Both the position numbers and the translations under genes were made by a program. A stretch of 64,000 nt of DNA from the NCBI RefSeq assembly GCF_003576645.1, contig NC_044930.1:15180806-15244805 (forward strand). The letters run 5' to 3'. This document shows, piece by piece, positions 1 to 11,028 of the stretch (its first letter is position 1; every line of letters starts with the position of its first letter). This DNA comes from Ipomoea triloba (lineage: Eukaryota; Streptophyta; Magnoliopsida; Solanales; Convolvulaceae). Below the pieces are notes generated by a model. The model did not search any database. It saw only the letters and a list, made by a program, of their open reading frames with translations, and was not told the DNA's origin.

Positions 1-166
1 AATAATTATTATTAATCAATTATTTTTAAAGTTTTCCAAATAAATTTCTTATCTAATAAATTCTCATATCACTATATAAATCATGCAATCATTCAACCAA
101 TTTCACATCTTTCACTATATCTTAGCACTTTAGCCTCATAGCATAGCGAAGAAAAATCTACCTATA

Positions 167-316
167 ATGACCCCTATTTTTGTTGCACTAAATAAGATAA
201 ACGCCTACAATACTGCATGGGCAATAAAAGTACGATTGATTCGTCTTTACGAAGTCAAGAACAACCGAGGAGCAACCTTAGAATCTGTGCTGGAAGATGT
301 GGAGGTATATGTTCTT

Positions 317-406
<90 letters not shown>

Positions 407-552
407 TTTCTTGAATCATAATATATATTTTTGAATTCATATATATGTTCTAAACCCCTCTATTAATTTGTTTATATTGTTTATTTAAATTTGTTTGTGC
501 GGTTTATTTATATTTGGTTTTTTTTTTTTTGTTTCACGGCTAACTATTGCTG

Positions 553-583
<31 letters not shown>

Positions 584-1039
584 TATTATTTGGCTTTAAC
601 CATTATTGTTTTTTGTTTGGTTTATTTGCTTTCTTTTTTAAATTTTGTATATCATGGTTACATTAATACGGAGTATTATGCTTTATTTGGATTGAAAAAA
701 TAGGTAAAATTTGTTTTTTTTTTGGGTACATTCATTCACAATTTGTATTTTATTATTAATATATCAGGGTACCCGTATACACTTGACATTCAAACAACTA
801 CATGTTGAAAAATTCAAGTGTATGATTAATGAGGGCTGTTTATACGCAATAAATAATTTCATTGTTTCCAACAATTTTATGTCATTCAAAACCACTTAAC
901 ACAAATACATGCTCAGTTCCATGCGGGGCACAAAAGTGATTGAACATGCAGATACCAATTTCCCAAACAATATTTATAAATTGAAGGAGTTTGGTCAACT
1001 TAAACCAGAAGATATAATTTCTTCAGAATTATTTGGTAA
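167..1039 (+). pseudogene. RPA1-like (DUF223/OB-fold) gene remnant, probably from a Helitron
   Basis: Two blocks read as the N-terminal OB-fold of plant replication protein A 70-kDa-like proteins. Block 1 (167-304) contains AWAIKVRLIRLYEV and ends at a GT. Block 2 (from 768, after a CAG) continues with GTRIHLTFKQLHVEKFK and then INEGCLYAINNF. The intron-like gap between them is filled by a (TA)n tract. Block 2 is broken by a TAA at 897-899, after which the same frame continues to about 1039. Such RPA-like proteins are encoded both by hosts and by plant Helitrons. The helicase tail 300 bp downstream favours a Helitron. Assignment to the family is by motif only. Confidence 0.6.
319..402. repeat. 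(TA)n microsatellite
   Basis: About 80 bp of nearly pure TA dinucleotide, interrupted by TTCA at 360-364. It lies inside the putative intron of the RPA-like remnant. The apparent Ile-Tyr ORFs on both strands here are artefacts of the repeat. Confidence 0.95.
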
Positions 1040-1339
1040 TATTTTTTAGTATACAATAATTTCATCTTTTAGCATATGTTATCTCATTTAATTATTTACA
1101 ATTATGTATTTGTTAAAATATATTTGATTGGCTTTATTGTATCTATGCAATCACCCTGCACTACATTAGTTTATGGGCGACAAAAAAGATTCATGGAGAT
1201 TGTTATTCAAGATCATAACTAATGTTTAAAAACTATTTTTACATATATTACTTTTCTATGTTACTATATTTGAAAATAAATATTCTTTATTGAACAACTC
1301 TATATAGGGGAAAAATTTTAAGATGTACTTTCTGGGACC

Positions 1340-1545
1340 AATCGATTAATATAAGAGTCAAAGACAATCGCTTTCTCATGTAGGCCTATTCTTGAAAAAA
1401 TCTGTCTTTAGTCATGGACAATTATATGTTGCAGTTTCTAGGGTCACTACTCCAGAGGGTTGAAAATATTGGTTTGTGATAGTGAAAGCACCATAACATC
1501 TTCAACAGCAAACATTGTATACAAGGAAGTTTTTCAGAATTTGTA
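1340..1545 (+). pseudogene. Pif1-like helicase C-terminus (Helitron RepHel) remnant
   Basis: Translation gives [20 protein letters not shown] followed by RVTTPEG. This is the hallmark last conserved block of plant Helitron/Pif1 helicases. A one-base frameshift at the PEG codon must be crossed before the frame continues as [10 protein letters not shown]. Upstream sequence is stop-filled and the Rep/HUH domain is not visible. It is a decayed fragment. Typical Helitron ends (5' TC, 3' hairpin plus CTRR) were not identified, so the insertion cannot be bounded. Confidence 0.65.
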
Positions 1546-1559
1546 AATACTCGACTTCA

Positions 1560-2268
1560 TTCTAAAATAATATTTTAATATTATAGTTGTTATTAAATTT
1601 ATTATCTTCTTTACTTTCTAAAGAAAATTTACAATAGTACTAATGAAAATCATTATGTTTTAATTTCGAGTATTTTTAATTCCAGACTATTGTATAATCT
1701 TTTTTAACCTTTCAAACATATTTATTATAAAAAAAAAATACAATTATGGGAACAAAACTGTTTTAAATCAGGTAATTTAAAACAACTTTAAGATACAGTT
1801 TGATTCCAATTATCTTTGCACATCTTAATGATTTTTAAAATTATTTACACTTTTTCCCATATTAATTTAAATAGTAATAAAATTACATATCGAGACATAT
1901 ATTATTCATACTTTTGCACTTATCTTATCATTGAACAAATATACACTAAAAAATATTATAATTATTTATTGTTTATAATTTAACCTCTAATTTTATTATT
2001 TAAATATCTAATAGAAAAATATTATGGGGTAAAATACTAAGTAATATATGATATTAGTCTGTTGATTTAGTCTAGTTGTTTATATATTCATTCCTTTAGA
2101 ATTAGTCCAGAAGACCAGAACGATTGGTTGTTTCTCTTCTATTTATACTCAGTACTCTGCATTGTTTGAGAAGTAAATACAAATATACATTTCTCTCATT
2201 CTCATATATATGCCATAAGCAAAACTTGTTTGCCACGAAAGCAGAGTTGAGGAAGGTTGTCTCAAGCA
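1560..2268. other. AT-rich region upstream of RLK-1
   Basis: No coding region is supported here. The last 150 bp before the ATG at 2269 are less AT-rich and probably hold the promoter and 5' UTR of RLK-1. No TATA element can be chosen with confidence because the whole stretch is AT-rich. Confidence 0.4.
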
Positions 2269-5200
2269 ATGATCATCCCAAGAGTCTGGTTGTGTTTGTT
2301 GCTCGTGTTGATACATATCTTGGTTGTAGCAGCATCGACGAATACGAGTGATCGTAAGCTGCTCGCTCTCATCTATCTAATAAAATAAAAGATGTTTAAT
2401 CAGCCTGCTAAACTTCTGCTCCTATTTTACACACGTAAAACTGGCCTGCTCCCAACCCTTAGTATTCTGGAAAAATCTCTCTTAATCTATATTTTGTCCT
2501 TAGTTCAAAGTTGTATCTGTTCTTGAATCCTGATTCCGCCACTGCATTTCGATGATGTCCAATCACAATTTCAGAAAATCATTCATTGTTATTATGTGAA
2601 AATTCTAGTCCTTCTTAAAGGGAAATTTTTAACTAAAGTTTACTTGGAATTTTTTCTTTTTTGAAAAATGGCTACCCTTAAGACTTCGTCCCTGTCTCCC
2701 AGATCATTAAAGCTGGATCTTTAGAGTTTTTAAGTGTGGAATTGGGACTTCTTTACTAATTCATTATGAATTGAATAGTTACTTTTTGGAATATAATGTC
2801 CATGTGAATATGCGATTGTTGTATATTTTGATATGAGGGTTTTCAACTCTTTAGCAACCTGTTATTCTGTCTAGGTCTAGGGATGTCTAACATTATAACT
2901 TCTGTGACTTCTCTACCATTTCTCTGTGAATTAATTTCATGTGCCTTCACTGTGGTTCTTTAAGCATGTCTTATTTGTGAATTTCATGTATGTTTACTAA
3001 ATAGGGTGAAATTTTGATTTGAATGGAATCATGGATATTTCTACTCTTGTGAAAAATTTCCAGTAATTTCAGTTATTAGATGCCACTATCCCAGTGGTAT
3101 AGTACACTTTGAGTGCTATTGGAGTTGTGATTCTGTTTTATTGCTTTAAATCCTGTGTTTTCTGAGCAGGCTTCATAACTTTTTCTTTGACTTTTCCATT
3201 GTTTAATTCATTTTGATGTGAAGAAAAAACTCCACTTTGATTTTCAGTTGATGCTCTAAACTCTCTCAAAAGTGAGTGGGAGATTGTACCACCCAATTGG
3301 AATGGTTCAGATCCTTGTGGGGACCACTGGGATGGGATTAAATGCTTTGATTCACATGTGGTTTCAATGTAAGAAATTTCCGCTTTTACCTCTTATGTAT
3401 TAATTTAAGTCCAATAACATTAAGAGCTGATGCAGTTATTCATAATTGTAGAAAGTTATCAAGCATGAGTCTGAGTGGTCGGCTATCTGGAGGCATAGAT
3501 GGGTTGTCATGGTTGAACACCTTGTAAGTCTTCCATTCTGATTTCTTGTATCCCCCAGCATTGTAACTTATTATTATACAATTCTATTATGTTCTATCTG
3601 GAGACATAGATGGGTTGGTGAATATTAGATTCTTGGTGCAGGGATCTATCAAACAACATTGGTCTAAAAGGAACTTTACCATCTTCGATTGGAAAAATGA
3701 AGAAGCTTAGAATCTTGTAAGAAATTTGTCAAATAGGAGTTAATACAGCTTCTATGCCTACAATTGATATGAAGTATGAAGTAATAGTTCTCTTGCTTTT
3801 TAATGCAGAATGTTAGTTGGTTGCAGTTTCTCTGGTCCAATTCCAGATTCAATTGGATCTCTGCAGCGGCTGGTCTATTTGTAAGAATATCAATATAATT
3901 TTGAAGTATTTTAATACAATATTTTAGCTCAAAGTTTATGATTATGGGGTTCTTACTTCTTAATTGAATATTAGTTCAAAGGATCCTTTCATTTTCTCCA
4001 ACACTTTATGAAAATTTATTTATTTATTTTTTTACTGCCTTTGTGAAGATCTCTGGCTTCTAACAGCTTCAATGGGTTAATCCCACATTCAATAGGCAAC
4101 TTGTCTAAGCTTTCATGGTTAGATTTGAGCGATAATGAACTTACTGGTACTATCCCAGTCTCTAATCACATGCAACCTGGTTTGGACCAGTTATTAAGTG
4201 TCGAACACTTGTAAGTCATCTCTTCAAAAGCTTTATGCTATAATAAGGTCTTTTGTCTTCCTCTTATCTTTGTAGTAATTATATTAAGGTTGGCTATACT
4301 TCTCATCCAGCCATTTAGCCAAGAATCAGCTCTCTGGCACCATCCCGCCAAAACTCTTCAATCCTTACATGATGCTAAAACATGTGTAAGTATATGTGCC
4401 AAATAAGCAAGACATTATTTTATATATGTTCTCAAAACTAGATATGATTTTTGTTACATCTAACTAGAATGTGAGTATTGGAGTGTTTACGAATGCGTTT
4501 TGATTGAGGATACGTATGTAGATACATACATACATACATACATACATACATGTGTGTGTGTGTTTATAGCACTATCATGAAGAATTTTGCTCTTTTGTAT
4601 TGAGTAGGATTCTTGATCACAATCAACTGAGTGGTGAAATACCTCAAACTCTAGGACTTGTGCAGACTTTAGAAGTTGTGTGAGTATCTCTGCCTTAGCT
4701 GCAAATGCTATACTTGTGTATGCTTTCCTCAGCTTTTGACATTATTGTCCTCTGAATGTTTTGTTCAAAACAGAAGACTGGATTCAAATTTACTAAATGG
4801 ATCTATTCCGGACAACCTTAACAACCTTACGAATTTACATGAGCTGTAAGCACGTTGAGGAGAAAATTATGGATTTATTTGCATTTAGTCTTATTTTTGG
4901 TAACATGTAATTATGTTTCTTTGTTTCCTTTGGTTTTTGTTCTTTTTTTTTTCAGGTACTTGTCTAATAACATTCTGACAGGACCTACTCCCAACCTAAC
5001 AGGGATGAATTACCTTTATTATTTGTAAGTTGTTTGGTCTTCCAACTCTCAAATTTGCAGCATCATTTGTAAAACAGAATTTTTTATTTCAAAAATGTTT
5101 ATGAAAATAGAGGCTAAAGAAAATGCTTCCTTGTTTGTATGTGTTAATGCAACTAGATATTATTCTCTAAACCATTTTGCTTGGCTGATTTTGCAGGGAC

Positions 5201-8200
5201 CTGAGCAATAATAGTTTTAATGCTTCAGAGGTTCCACCGTGGTTTTTAAGCCTTTGGTCTTTAACGACAATGTAGTCTCTCTGTCAGCAGTGTGTGTGTG
5301 ACATGAAAATTACTCTCTTTTGCTCTTTCTTTTCAAATCATTAATTAGGCATACAACATACGGCAGATATTCAATATAGGCCCTGTTTGGTAACATAGTT
5401 AGCTTATCAGCCAATTTTAGTTTATTTGACCACTATTAGCTGTTTGACTTGGTTAAACAAGTGTTTGATTAATTAGCTTTCTGTAACAGTTTATTGCTGC
5501 AAAATGCTAAAATTCAAAAAGCTGCTCAAAATAGCTTTTTCGATAAGCTTTTTGAGAAAGTCATTTTGCATGTAATCAGCTACCAACTAATTTACCAAAC
5601 ATCTTTTTATGATTAGCTAATTCTATCAACTAGTCAAACACACTAACCCAATTAGCTATTAGCTATTTACCAAACACCCCATAATCTTTTTTTGTTTTTT
5701 TTGGCTTGTACCCCTTTCTTTAATTAAAAAAAAATGAAGAAGAAGAAGAAGAAAGGATAAAAAGCAGAAGTTATAGGTCTTATCCAACTAAAATTCAGTA
5801 TGTAATCCTCATCCAGATGAAGTGTGCAATATTGATTGAACATACCCACCATGTTCAATGTAGATTTGGATGAAGTACCAAAGTTTCATACCCTTAGCAT
5901 TTTTTAATCAAATATTGTGTACGTTTTTGTACTACTTGTAAATTGGCTAGATATATCATATATGTGCCTGCAATCCTCTTTTGTGAATTGTAAGATGTAT
6001 TTTTTAAATGCAATATGACAGATACATGGTGAACACAAATCTTAAAGGGCCAATCCCAGCTGATGTCTTAAGCCTTCCTCAATTGGAGACAATGTAAGTG
6101 TCATTTTTGTTAAGAAAAAAGAATTTTCATTTTTGAGAATTGAGATATATATGTCTCTCTGAAAAGCAATGATTTATTGGGTGATTATTCAGGAATCTGA
6201 CATGTTTTTTTTTTTTTTTTAACAGAGTATTATCCAACAACAATCTTTATGGAACATTGGACATAGGCAGCAACTACAACAAAAACAAAAATTTGACCCT
6301 TGATTTGCAAAATAATTTCATCTCAGATTTTAAACAGGAAACTGGATATAATATGGAGATAATGTAAGAATATTAAATAGCTTGCTGATCTTTTCACTTT
6401 TTACCAACAAATTAAATTGTAGTTTTCAGGTTCATCAATATTCAATATTGCTTACCATATTGTAAACCTTTGCTTTATAATCCCCGACTTCATTTTCATT
6501 TCCTTGGAAGGTAATATCTATTTACTTCTTGCAGGCTTAGCGGGAATCCCATTTGCAGGGGAAATAAAGCAACAGAGAAATATTGTATTGTTCAGAAGAA
6601 AAACAGTACATTGTTATCACTAAATTACTGCTCTGCTGCCCAAGATTGTGATTCAGGCAAAATACAAAGTCCTACTTGCATGTGTTCACATCCTCAAACT
6701 GGGACTCTGCACTTCTTTTCCTATTCCTTCTCGAACTTTGAGAACTGGACTTATTATATAACCCTTGATAACTCTTTGGAGTCTGCATTCATATCCAGTG
6801 GATTACCTGTGGAATCAGTTTCTGTTACTGATCTAACCATTGATGTTTATTCATACCTCCAGTTCAGAGTGAAAGTCTTTCCTTATGCAAAAGATACTTT
6901 CAACAGAACTGAAGTTTCGGATATTGGTTTCCTGTTCAACTATCAAGATTTCCCGCTTCAACAATATGGACCATACTTGTATATTGCTGATGATTATTGC
7001 TGTTTTGGAGGTAAAGAACGTAATAGACAAATACCAGAGCCACATTCATTGTTATTTCCTTCTCCCAATTCAAATTAAAGCATCTAATATCATCTATGGA
7101 AATGGAATAGAGCAGTAGTTATGTAATATTTGTAGTTTACTTGAATCTGAAACTTACTTTCCCTTATAACAGGAGTGAACAAGTCATCACATACCAGCAT
7201 CATTGTTGGCGTCTCAGTAGTCACTTCTGTTTTGTTCCTGTTAATTGTATGTTCTGCAATCTATGCTTTTCTCCAGAGGTCAAGGGCAAAAAGAGCTACT
7301 AAAAAGAGCAACCCTTTTGGTAAAGATTAATTCTCAATCAAGGAAGACTCTTTAGCTTGTATATTTTTGGATCTTCATCTTTATTTTAACATGTCTACAA
7401 CACACATACTGCAATGCAGCCTCTTGGGATGGTGATAAGAGTGGTAGCATTCCACAACTTAAAGGAGTAAGGTGGTTTTCATTTGAAATGATACGGAAAT
7501 GCACAGACAACTTTTCAGATACCAATTGCATTGGGTCTGGGGGTTATGGGAAGGTACTGCAAATGCTCACTATCCCAAGCCTTAACCCTGCTCAGCTATA
7601 TATACAGATTCCTTTTCTTGATTTTGTCCTTCTTTGCGAGGAATCCTGACATACATATTTAATTATATATGTTTCTTCACTAATTTTAATGTTATGTCTG
7701 CTTTCCTATATACAAAAGTCCCTAGTTATGATTGAAGTAAACAAAGGCATTCTAATGCATTGTAACTGGATTATTGGCATTCTGTGAGTTACTATATAAT
7801 TTTAAGTTGAATATATATATATATATATATATATATGGATTTCCTCTTAGGTGCGGTTGTGCGGTTTCTTAGGTGCGTAGTTTTCCTTCTTAAGGTGCGT
7901 CAACCTAAAGCTTTAGGTGCGTGGTTTTCCTTCTTAAGGTACATTGTTTTTTAGGGTGCGTGATTTGTATACTTAAGGTGCATCATTTTAAAACTTTTAT
8001 GTGCGTGATTTGTGTTCTTAAGGTGTTTTGTTTGTGTGCTTAAAGTGCATGGTTTGTGTACTGAAGGTGCACCATTTAAAAGCTTTAGGTGTGTGATTTG
8101 TGTTTTTAAGGTGCTTTGTTTGTGTATTTAATATGCGTTATTTTAATGCTTAAGGTGCGTAACTGCACAACCGCACGGAAAACTATATCCGCACCTGAAC

Positions 8201-8942
8201 CCTTTCTATATATATATATATATATATTGAATCAAATATGGCTGGCCCTCCAGGTGTGACGGTGCGGACAGATTTGTTCCACTGGATGAGCATGAAAATG
8301 AGAAAAAACACATGTGACATTTTTGTAATTTCTTGCACCAAGTATATTTATGTGGTGCGTTAAGTGTTTGTATGTGGTGCACTTAATAGTGGTTTGTGAT
8401 GCACCACAAAGTGCTGGTTTGTGGTGCAGATGGAAATGCATGGCGGTACATTTGGACTCAAAGCACCATCAAGCATATCTAATAATCTAAGTGCAGTAGC
8501 CATTACAGGGAATTACCAAAATGTCACTACATTTTTTTCCATTTTATTGATTTTCAACGGTTGATATGAACTCATCCAATGGGGGACTAGATCTGGCCGC
8601 ACTGTTGCACCTAGGGAGGTTGCCACACCAGAACTAGGCCCTATATATATATATATATGTAGGGGTGTAAACGAGTCGAGCCGAGCTCGAGCATAGGGTG
8701 GCTCGAGCTCGATTGAGCTCAAGAATTGATGATCGAGCTCGAGCTCGCCAATTTTCGAGCTGCTCGAGTTCGGCTCGAGCAACTCGATTGTTCGAGCTCG
8801 AGCTCGAGCTCGATCTTGAGCTCGAGTTCGAGCTTGAATTCGATCTCAAGATCAGGGTTGAACTCGAGTTCGAGTTTGATTGAGTTCAAATTTTACCTGT
8901 TTGATTTTAAATTCATGTTTCAATTAAAAATAAACTATAATT

Positions 8943-9000
<58 letters not shown>

Positions 9001-10292
9001 GGCTCGTGAGAGGCTCGACGAGCCACAAGCCTAAGACATTAGAGCTCGAGCTCGGCTCGATTACTAAACAAGCTGCTCGAGCTCGAATTTGACCGAGCTC
9101 GAGCCGAGCTTTGACCGAGCAGCTCGCGAATCGCTTGGCTCATTTACACCCCTATATATATGTTCAAACTCATGTGTATCATTGACAGGTCTATAGAGGA
9201 CTTCTTGCCCCAGGGGAGTTAGTTGCTATCAAACGAGCTCAGCAGGGATCATTGCAGGGAGCATTAGAGTTCAAAACAGAAATTGAGCTTCTGTCCAGAA
9301 TTTATCATAAGAATGTAGTCAACCTTGTGGGGTTCTGTTATGAGCAAGGTGAACAAATGCTTGTTTATGAGTACATTCCAAATGGTACTCTAAGGGAAAG
9401 CCTTTCAGGTAAATCAATTTTCTGATACTTTGATGTACTTCAACACTGCATTTGTCTGTAATTTCAAGAGAAACAGAAGTGCTAAGTGGTGCTTATACTA
9501 AAAAGTGTGTGATAATGTGCATACAGGAAAGTCTGGTATTCAATTAAATTGGATGAGGAGACTGAAAATCGCCCTTGATGCAGCCAGAGGGTTAGCTTAT
9601 TTACACGAGCTCGCTGATCCTCCTATCATACACAGAGATGTTAAGTCCAATAACATCTTGTTGGATGATAATTTGAATGCTGAAGTTGCAGACTTTGGCA
9701 TTTCAAAACTTTTGGGAGATTCTGACAAGGGCCATGTCAGCACTCAAGTCAAAGGCACATTTGTGAGCATAACATAACCATCCACAAAATCTTTATAAAA
9801 TAAAATTATATATGCACTCCCTAGTTAAAATATGCTTCAGATGATTCACATTTTTGAATTCTGTGTATGGTATAGGGATATCTCGACCCTGAATACTACA
9901 TGACTCAGCAGCTAACAGATAGAAGCGATGTATACAGCTTCGGAGTGGTCTTGCTGGAGCTCATAACTGCAAAACCTCCTATAGAACGAGGAAACCATAT
10001 AGTGAAAGTGGTGTCTGAAGCAATAGATGATCAAAGCAATAGCAGAAAACTTGATCAGGTGATAGATGAGATTCTCACACCTTGTACAAACCTTAAGGGC
10101 CTGCAGAAGTTTATCAACTTGGCCATGAGTTGTGTACGAGAATCTGCAGCAGAGAGACCTTCAATGGGGCAGGTGGTGAGGGAGATTGAGAATATCATTC
10201 AGATGGCTGAGGCAGTACTACTCACTTCATCTTCTAGCTTCACTTCATCTTCTAGCTTTGATGGTATTAATGACGGTTGGAATAGTAACTAA
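2269..10292 (+). CDS. LRR receptor-like kinase, LRR-VIII-1 / HPCA1-like (RLK-1), 19 exons
   Basis: Exons read from GT-AG borders and homology: 2269-2353, 3248-3368, 3452-3523, 3642-3716, 3809-3880, 4049-4210, 4311-4385, 4608-4679, 4774-4845, 4956-5024, 5197-5271, 6022-6093, 6226-6363, 6535-7010, 7173-7319, 7420-7553, 9189-9408, 9527-9762, 9876-10292. They total 2790 nt, or 929 residues, with every phase consistent and no stop. In order: signal peptide (1-22), LRR N-cap ([10 protein letters not shown]), about 11 LRRs with roughly one per 72-nt phase-2 exon, a cysteine-rich juxtamembrane region (C419, C425, C435, C437), a membrane helix (about 553-575), and a Ser/Thr kinase. Kinase landmarks are the glycine loop GSGGYG (633-638), VAIK Lys654, HRD Asp750 and DFG Asp768, so all catalytic residues are present (RD type). 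Family members are plasma-membrane receptors; HPCA1 senses extracellular H2O2. The ligand of this protein is unknown. Intron 16 is swollen to 1.6 kb by three insertions. Confidence 0.93.
4524..4564. repeat. (ACAT)n-(GT)n microsatellite in RLK-1 intron 7
   Basis: Consecutive ACAT units run directly into a GT dinucleotide run, between the exon ending at 4385 and the exon starting at 4608. Confidence 0.85.
5379..5680. mobile_element. MITE in RLK-1 intron 11 (TIR GGCCCTGTTTGGTAA)
   Basis: About 300 bp bounded by the inverted ends GGCCCTGTTTGGTAA and TTACCAAACACCCC, with AT-rich, partly self-complementary interior (AGCTTTTT/AAAAAGCT). It has no coding capacity. The termini resemble the common plant hAT-like MITEs that begin GGG-TGTTTGGT. 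No clear target-site duplication was found, so the superfamily is tentative. Confidence 0.7.
7837..8206. mobile_element. (TA)n-flanked nonautonomous element A in RLK-1 intron 16
   Basis: About 370 bp with (TA)n directly against both ends (7811-7836 and 8207-8227). The interior is built from many degenerate copies of a unit like TTAAGGTGCGTGATTTGTG. GTGCGGTTGTGC occurs near the left end and its complement GCACAACCGCAC near the right end, giving subterminal inverted repeats. The right end reads CCGCACCTGAACCC. There is no ORF. A truncated relative with the same right end and the same (TA)n border is at 31897-32063. The layout recalls the microsatellite-targeting Micron elements described in rice. 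Confidence 0.7.
8228..8641. mobile_element. (TA)n-flanked nonautonomous element B in RLK-1 intron 16
   Basis: About 414 bp between two (TA)n tracts. The left arm contains AGGTGTGACGGTGCGG and ACTGGATGAG. The reverse complement of the right arm contains AGGTGCAACAGTGCGG and ATTGGATGAG, so the ends are imperfect inverted repeats of some 45 bp. The interior has recurring TGTGGTGCA units. No coding region. It is probably related to element A by layout and by the AGGTG...GTGCGG core. Confidence 0.7.
8661..9153. mobile_element. GAGCTCGA-rich palindromic MITE in RLK-1 intron 16
   Basis: Inverted ends AGGGGTGTAAACGAG and CTCATTTACACCCCT delimit 493 bp. The arms are packed with GCTCGAGCTCGA-type units, so the whole element can fold into a long hairpin. 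A (TA)n tract occupies 8947-8995. Open frames inside are repeat artefacts. The right end lies 35 bp before the acceptor of RLK-1 exon 17 (9189), yet that acceptor is intact. Confidence 0.85.
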
Positions 10293-10437
10293 CTTTCACA
10301 AACACTATGAACACAAAATCACTGTAATACATTCATACACACCCACACACAAAATGCAATTACATTTGTAATATAAACTAAATATTTGAAATTTATGTAG
10401 TAAATGGTTGCTTGAGGCCGGTTTCAAGCATGTTAAT
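10293..10437 (+). other. RLK-1 3' UTR / downstream region
   Basis: AT-rich sequence after the RLK-1 stop, up to the first retrotransposon boundary at 10438. A polyadenylation signal is plausible in this A-rich stretch but no single site stands out. Confidence 0.4.
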
Positions 10438-10643
10438 TGTTGAGAGAACAAGAAACAATAATAATGACAAGTAAATAAATGCAATATTTACGTGGTTCAA
10501 CAATGTGCCTATGTTCATGAAGCAAAGCTTTTTTTTTTTTTATTAATTGTGATGGTGATAGAACACCTAGAGATGCATACAATAGGTATCTCTAGACATG
10601 TACATGCACAAAAATACCCATTTAATATGGGTCCTGCCCAATA
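10438..10643 (-). repeat. Copia-4 3' LTR, outer part
   Basis: On the minus strand this ends ...TCTCAACA, a typical LTR 3' end. It was contiguous with 28965-28998 before Copia-2 inserted; both Copia-2 flanks carry the duplicated target CAATA (10639-10643 and 28965-28969). The proposed complete LTR is about 235 bp, starting TGTCTAATATAAGG on the minus strand after a purine-rich tract next to a reverse-transcriptase fragment. The LTR call is inferred because no second copy is in the window. Confidence 0.55.
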
Positions 10644-10773
10644 TATTGAATTTTACCGGACAAAAGATAGAAAAAGAAAAGAATCTCTATATTAACATGA
10701 AGAGAAGAATTACATCCAAACATAAACAAAGCTGGACATATATACTTGTCCAACAAACAGAAACAACTAAAAC
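10644..10773 (-). repeat. Copia-2 3' LTR, first part
   Basis: Matches the low-coordinate 130 bp of the Copia-2 5' LTR (28752-28882), with both copies starting TATTG on the plus strand. It is interrupted at 10773 by Copia-1, whose target duplication AAAAC is 10769-10773. Confidence 0.85.
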
Positions 10774-10985
10774 TGTTGAGATATTTCTATGATATTAATC
10801 AACATGTGCCTCTTGGTGTGTCTCTCTTGATGTTTCCCATGTGTCTCTTTGTTTTTCCATAACCATTGTATTTATTATTTTATATTTTCAATATCTTCAT
10901 GGCACTATATAAGCCGTGCTTGTATTAAGGTTTGAACACAACAACAACACATCAGTTTTCCTCTTCTCTTTATCTATATTCTACA
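10774..10985 (+). repeat. Copia-1 5' LTR
   Basis: 212 bp from TGTTGAGATATTTC to ATTCTACA, with TG...CA ends. A likely promoter TATA box, TATATAAG, is at 10907-10914. The primer site follows at once. Confidence 0.92.
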
Positions 10986-10998
10986 TGGTATCAGTTGC
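10986..10998 (+). other. Copia-1 primer-binding site
   Basis: TGGTATCAG directly abuts the LTR end, matching the start of the complement of the initiator-tRNA-Met 3' end used by many plant Copia elements. The following TTGC departs from the usual AGC. Confidence 0.8.
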
Positions 10999-11028
10999 TA
11001 AGGTTTATACCTGCGCATAAACTCATCA

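Noticed and set aside
319..440. Open frames of alternating Ile and Tyr on both strands
   Set aside because: They are translations of a (TA)n microsatellite and carry no protein signal.
8634..9034. Overlapping Arg/Ser/Leu/Glu-rich ORFs on both strands near 8.7 kb
   Set aside because: They arise from the GAGCTCGA palindromic repeats of a MITE whose inverted ends bound the region.
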